Shown here: positions 60,022 to 64,000 of the stretch, piece by piece
Layout: every line of letters starts with the position of its first letter
Position numbering within the stretch: position 1 is the first letter of the stretch
Assembly: GCF_014066305.1 (NCBI RefSeq)
Contig: NW_023501049.1
Span: 124,001 to 188,000, forward strand
Direction of reading: 5' to 3'
Length of the DNA: 64,000 nt
Source: Letharia columbiana
Taxonomy: Eukaryota > Ascomycota > Lecanoromycetes > Lecanorales > Parmeliaceae
Made by a program: the position numbers and the translations under genes
The notes under the pieces: model-generated
Told to the model about the DNA's origin: nothing
The model's input: the letters and a program-made list of their open reading frames with translations, nothing else
Database searches by the model: none

Positions 60022-60515
60022 TAACAAAGAATGGTGAAGGTTTGGAGCTAACACGGGTCATATACGAATCATGGTGCCATGGAGCGCGTGCATTACTGGC
60101 GTTGATGGCTACATTTTGAACCATTGGGGAGAGGGAACTGTGTATAGATACTGGAAGAGATGTCTACATGGCATGCCTGTTGTTCGACCTTGTAGCACTA
60201 TCTGTAGTTTCTTTACAGCACTACTATTACACCACGTAGCCTGAGCTTTGCAGACAAAGTGCTTCCAACACTACTTACCCTGTCTTGACATTCCGCTCGA
60301 TTATTCTTGCTGACTGCATTTGGTTAAAGGGTAGGGCTCAAGATCTTGGCATGCGGGGGGTTGTAAACAACCCCCGCCACTTCGCCATTTTCTTTTGTTC
60401 CACTTCGGCCCTGGTACACAAACGCCCATACTTTCATTCAGCTAGGCAAACAACCACATTTCATGATCGAGCTAACAAGTATCAGCTACAACTACCATTC
60501 CCTGTTTCATCCAAG
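60022..60515. other. UAP1 promoter/leader region
   Basis: 494 bp without a gene. The UAP1 frame is open upstream to 60285 but with no better start than 60516. Confidence 0.45.
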
Positions 60516-62165
60516 ATGACCTCCACAATGAACAAGATCCTCGAAAAGCTAAATCTCTCCTCCAAAGAAGAAGGAGTCCCGGCAAAAGAGCCGACGGAAA
60601 AAGAATTCGGTGAACTACGGGAACTTTATGAAAAAGCAGGTCAAGAGCAAGTTCTAACATTCTACGATAAGCTTGACACCGCCGAAAAAGCGGGCCTTTT
60701 CGAGCGTCTCTCTTCTATCGATCCCAATTACATTAATGAGATCACTCGGAAAGCACTAAAGCCTCAGGACTCCGGAAAAGAAGGGCAGACCAAGCTAGAA
60801 CCCCTGCCAGAAGAAGCAACCGCCTCGATATTTGATTCAAAGTCAGAGGACATCGAGTCATGGTACAACTCCGGCTTGGATCTAGTAGCTGAAGGGCAGG
60901 TTGCTGTGGTGTTGATGGCTGGTGGGCAAGGCACACGGCTGGGTAGCTCTGCTCCCAAAGGATGTTTCAACATTGGTCTACTCAGCGGAAAGTCACTGTT
61001 CCAGATACAGGCGGAGAGGATATGGAAGGTCCAGCAGCTGGCAGAAAAGAAGAGCGGGAAGAAGGACATCGTCATACCTTGGTACGTGATGACTAGTGGA
61101 CCTACACGAGGGCCAACAGAAAATTTCTTCGAGGAACATAATTATTTCGGCTTGGGAAAGGACGATGTGGTCATCTTCGAGCAAGGCGTTCTTCCCTGCA
61201 TCTCCAACGAAGGGAAGATACTATTGGAAAGCAAGTCAAAGGTATAAGCCATATATGATGGGACCCGAGGCCCGATATTAACGTCGATTTGCAGGTAGCA
61301 GTCGCTCCAGATGGGAATGGTGGCATCTACCAGGCACTCTTGACCTCCAATGTTCGAACCGATATGCGGAAACGAGGAATCCAACACATCCACGCCTACT
61401 GTGTGGATAATTGCCTGGTGAAAGTGGCTGACCCGGTGTTCCTGGGCTTCTCTGCATCCAAGGACGTGGATATTGCCACCAAAGTGGTTCGAAAGCGAAG
61501 TGCGAAAGAATCAGTCGGCCTGATCTTACTCAAGAATGGGAAACCAGATGTCGTAGAGTACTCGGAGATCGACACAGCTACTGCGGAGGCCAAGGATCCG
61601 AAGCAACCAGAAATTCTCAAGTTCCGGGCAGCAAATATCGTTAACCATTACTACTCATTCCGCTTTCTGGAGACCATCGAAGAATGGGTGCACGAGCTCC
61701 CCCATCATGTAGCTAGAAAGAAGATTCCGTACGTTGACACAGACAAGGGGGAGACAATCAAGCCAGAAAAGCCAAATGGTATCAAATTAGAACAGTTTGT
61801 CTTCGACGTTTTTCCAATGCTCGATCTTAAGAAGTTTGCATCAATGGAGGTCAAGCGAGAGGACGAGTTCTCGCCCCTGAAAAACGCCAAAGGAACAGGG
61901 GAGGATGACCCAGATACGAGTAAGAAGGATATACTAGAACAAGGCAAGAGGTGGATCGAGGCAGTCGGAGGGACTGTGGTGAGCGACAGTGGAGCTGATG
62001 AAACTGCGGTTGAAGTCTCGCCTCTGATCAGCTATGTATGTCAATGCCCCCGTCTCTTGATCCTGCAGTAGTTGACAGTCCCAATAGGGCGGTGAGGGTC
62101 TTCACTTTCTCAAAGATAGGACAATCAAAGCTCCTGCCGTCATCGAGAAGGAGCCTTCGGAGTGA
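60516..62165 (+). CDS. UAP1: UDP-N-acetylglucosamine pyrophosphorylase
   Basis: Joins UTP and GlcNAc-1-phosphate to make UDP-GlcNAc, the donor for chitin, N-glycans and GPI anchors; cytosolic. Exons 60516-61241, 61295-62035 and 62088-62165 (introns 53 and 52 bp) give 514 aa, the usual length. The uridyl-binding signature [20 protein letters not shown] is at about 131-150. [33 protein letters not shown] (completed across intron 1) and [20 protein letters not shown] follow. The end [20 protein letters not shown] is reached only by splicing. A second Met five codons in is an alternative start. Functionally linked to the chitinase in this window, though not adjacent. Confidence 0.95.
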
Positions 62166-62897
62166 TGGAAAGGTATGCACAACAGCTCTGCCTCTACAGG
62201 ATCGGAGAGAGTATGCATGGTTATATGTTGAAGGTGTACACTAGAAGAACCGAGGAGGTTCCTCTGTGGAGCAAACGAGATGACAGTCCTGCCAGGCCAG
62301 TGCGCTGAAGGGACTTGACTAATGCTCCGCTCGTCATCTCCAACATTCCACCCCCACAATTCCGCCGTTCCACGATCCCGCATGTAGTAAGCGTAAATTC
62401 GAATTTACCCGAGAGCGGTTGGCATCTGTAGAATTTTTGTCGACGTTTCTTCTCCCAAAATTGGCATTGTCAGGTCGTACAGTTGCATCGGAGGGCTGAA
62501 GGTACATAGCGAGCTGTGCTTTGGGAGGAAGGAAGCGCTGTGCGGTTGAGGGCAGGAGATTTTAGGTTACAAGGTATGCTTCGCAATACCAGAGCCACCA
62601 GAAGAAGTAGCAGAGAGCAAGAACTCAGAGAGCGAGATGCTGACATGTTGCGCTGTCTTATAGGAATCATATTCTCAGGTTGGACTACAAGGTACCGAAC
62701 TTTTTCACAGAGCGAAATTCACTGTTGCCATCCACACAATCACCCGTTCGCAAACAACTTCATGACCCCACCCATCCAAATCACCACCCCAACATTCCTA
62801 CATCATGGACCCAGGACCATGGCAATATGGCAATCGTCAATACAGCATCAAGCTTTCTGATACAGGTGTCGCAGGGCTGCAAAAATCAGCATTGGAT
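62166..62897. other. Intergenic, GIS2 promoter side
   Basis: No separate gene seen. The GIS2 frame is open upstream to an ATG at 62805, which would add 31 residues not typical of the family. Confidence 0.45.
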
Positions 62898-63908
62898 ATG
62901 TCTTCTTTATCGCGCCGGGCTTGCTACAAATGCGGGAACGTTGGGCATTACGCTGGTCAGCAACATGGCTTCCAGTTGGAGAAGGCATGCAAGCTGATAT
63001 CGTGCAGAAGTATGCTCGTCATCAGAACGCCTATGTTACAACTGTAAGCTTCTTCGCTTCCTTGATGCTTCCTCTTCATGCGCTGACTCAAAGACAGGCA
63101 AACAGCCTGGTGTGCATCTATCACTCCTCGATGTAACCTTAAGATAATCCGAGCGCATCTAATTCCCATTATAGGACATGAATCCAATGGATGCCCGCAT
63201 CCTCGCACCACCGACAGTAAGTCAATACCCACACAGAGATCTCTAGGATGGTCACGCTGACTCTTGCGAAGCCAAGCAATGCTACCATTGTCAGGGTCTT
63301 GGGCACGTCCAGGCAGACTGTCCGACTCTGCGTATCAGTGGCGCCGGCACGGGAGGTGGACGCTGCTATTCTTGTGGCCAACCGGGTCATCTAGCGGTAC
63401 GTACTCCTGCATCTCGTATTCGGTCGTTCTCGCTGACGGTGATCGACAGCGATCTTGCCCAAATGCAGGCTTTCAACCCGGACCTGCATTCGGTGCAGGT
63501 CGGGGAGCTGTTCCTCCCCGTGGCGGATTCGCCGGCGGTTTTCGCGGAGGCTTTGCGGGAGGTGCTGGTGGTCCACGTCCTGCAACATGCTACAAGTGTG
63601 GTGGACCAAACCACTACGCTCGTGACTGTCAGGCGCAAGCTATGAAATGCTATGCATGCGGCAAGCTGGTGAGTCGACTTCGGAAAATAATTTGTGAGTT
63701 TCAAGTCTAACCTATGCAGGGCCATATTTCTCGCGACTGCACAGCTCCCAATGGCGGCCCCCTTAATTCTGCAGGCAAGGTTTGCTACAAGTGCGGTCAA
63801 GCAGGGCATATATCTCGGGATTGCACAGCGGCCGAAACGAATGGTCAGATCCCCATTGATGGCGCAGTGGATCAAGTGCAGCCAGCGCCTACCACGGTCG
63901 TCGCCTAA
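62898..63908 (+). CDS. GIS2: Gis2/CNBP, seven CCHC zinc-knuckle RNA-binding protein
   Basis: Cytoplasmic mRNA-binding translational regulator, 226 aa. Seven exons: 62898-62955, 63008-63043, 63098-63109, 63175-63216, 63272-63396, 63450-63668 and 63720-63908, with introns of 51-65 bp. Exon 3 is a 12-nt microexon that encodes part of knuckle 2. Splicing yields seven CX2CX4HX4C knuckles: CYKCGNVGHYAEVC, CYNCKQPGHESNGC, CYHCQGLGHVQADC, CYSCGQPGHLARSC, CYKCGGPNHYARDC, CYACGKLGHISRDC and CYKCGQAGHISRDC. An RGG/FGG stretch separates knuckles 4 and 5. The start MSSLSRRACYKC is the family's usual one. Seven knuckles match yeast Gis2. The longer antisense frame here is a shadow. Confidence 0.94.
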
Positions 63909-64000
63909 CGTCAAAAATTGAACGGCCAACGATCGAATCTCCTTTCTGTACTATGACCATACGCTTGTTCACAAATCTTGCATACAATCTCCTTTGCCAA

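Noticed and set aside
63387..63929. 180-codon minus-strand ORF
   Set aside because: Antisense to GIS2, whose seven zinc knuckles leave no doubt about the coding strand.

Overview
The window is nuclear DNA of a filamentous ascomycete (Pezizomycotina; a Dothideomycete seems likely but that is only a guess from style). The evidence is direct: genes are split by many short introns (about 44-145 bp, mostly 46-70 bp) with GTRNGT-type donors, CTGAC/CTAAC-like branch points and CAG/TAG acceptors; coding density is about one gene per 2 kb on both strands; and the products are eukaryotic and fungal (IQGAP, Nej1/XLF, Cactin, Gid1/Vid30, Ies4, Zn2Cys6 and forkhead regulators, GH18 chitinase). Gene structures below were built by hand from reading-frame continuity and protein family ends, so exon borders are predictions.

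Layout. 1-15 kb: a partial Tim17-family gene, an unresolved coding-like stretch, an uncharacterised three-exon gene, the NHEJ factor XLF/Nej1 divergent from the splicing factor Cactin, a forkhead regulator and a small secreted protein. 15-31 kb: IQGAP divergent from IMP dehydrogenase, an MFS transporter, the GID-complex scaffold Vid30/Gid1 and the INO80 subunit Ies4. 31-45 kb: a GH18 chitinase with a duplicated N-terminal module, a possible small gene, a membrane acyltransferase, a frameshifted secreted-protein gene, indoleamine 2,3-dioxygenase, a TPR/F-box/LRR protein of the Dia2/Pof3 type and a decayed cytochrome P450. 45-64 kb: CTNNBL1, a NUDT19-like Nudix hydrolase, a tandem set of F-box-like Cys-rich proteins, the eEF2 methyltransferase EFM3 divergent from ribosomal protein eS24, a Zn2Cys6 factor, a PPIL4/Cyp6-like RRM protein that lacks its cyclophilin domain, UDP-GlcNAc pyrophosphorylase and the seven-knuckle protein Gis2.

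The genes do not form one pathway. Loose themes are cell wall (UAP1 makes the chitin precursor, GH18 degrades chitin), genome maintenance and chromatin (XLF, Ies4, Dia2/Pof3), splicing (Cactin, CTNNBL1, PPIL4-like) and translation (eS24, EFM3, Gis2). Several genes are arranged head to head over 300-500 bp spacers.

The points most worth checking are a Cactin intron whose 5' splice site reads GG instead of GT, the RRM-only PPIL4, a P450 relic with recognisable ExxR and haem motifs, a secreted-protein gene broken by two frameshifts, a 12-nt and a 21-nt microexon, a pair of CGG-N7-CCG palindromes upstream of the dioxygenase, and the tandem F-box-like cluster. I found no convincing new multi-gene system. 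No tRNA, rRNA, CRISPR or intact transposon was recognised.
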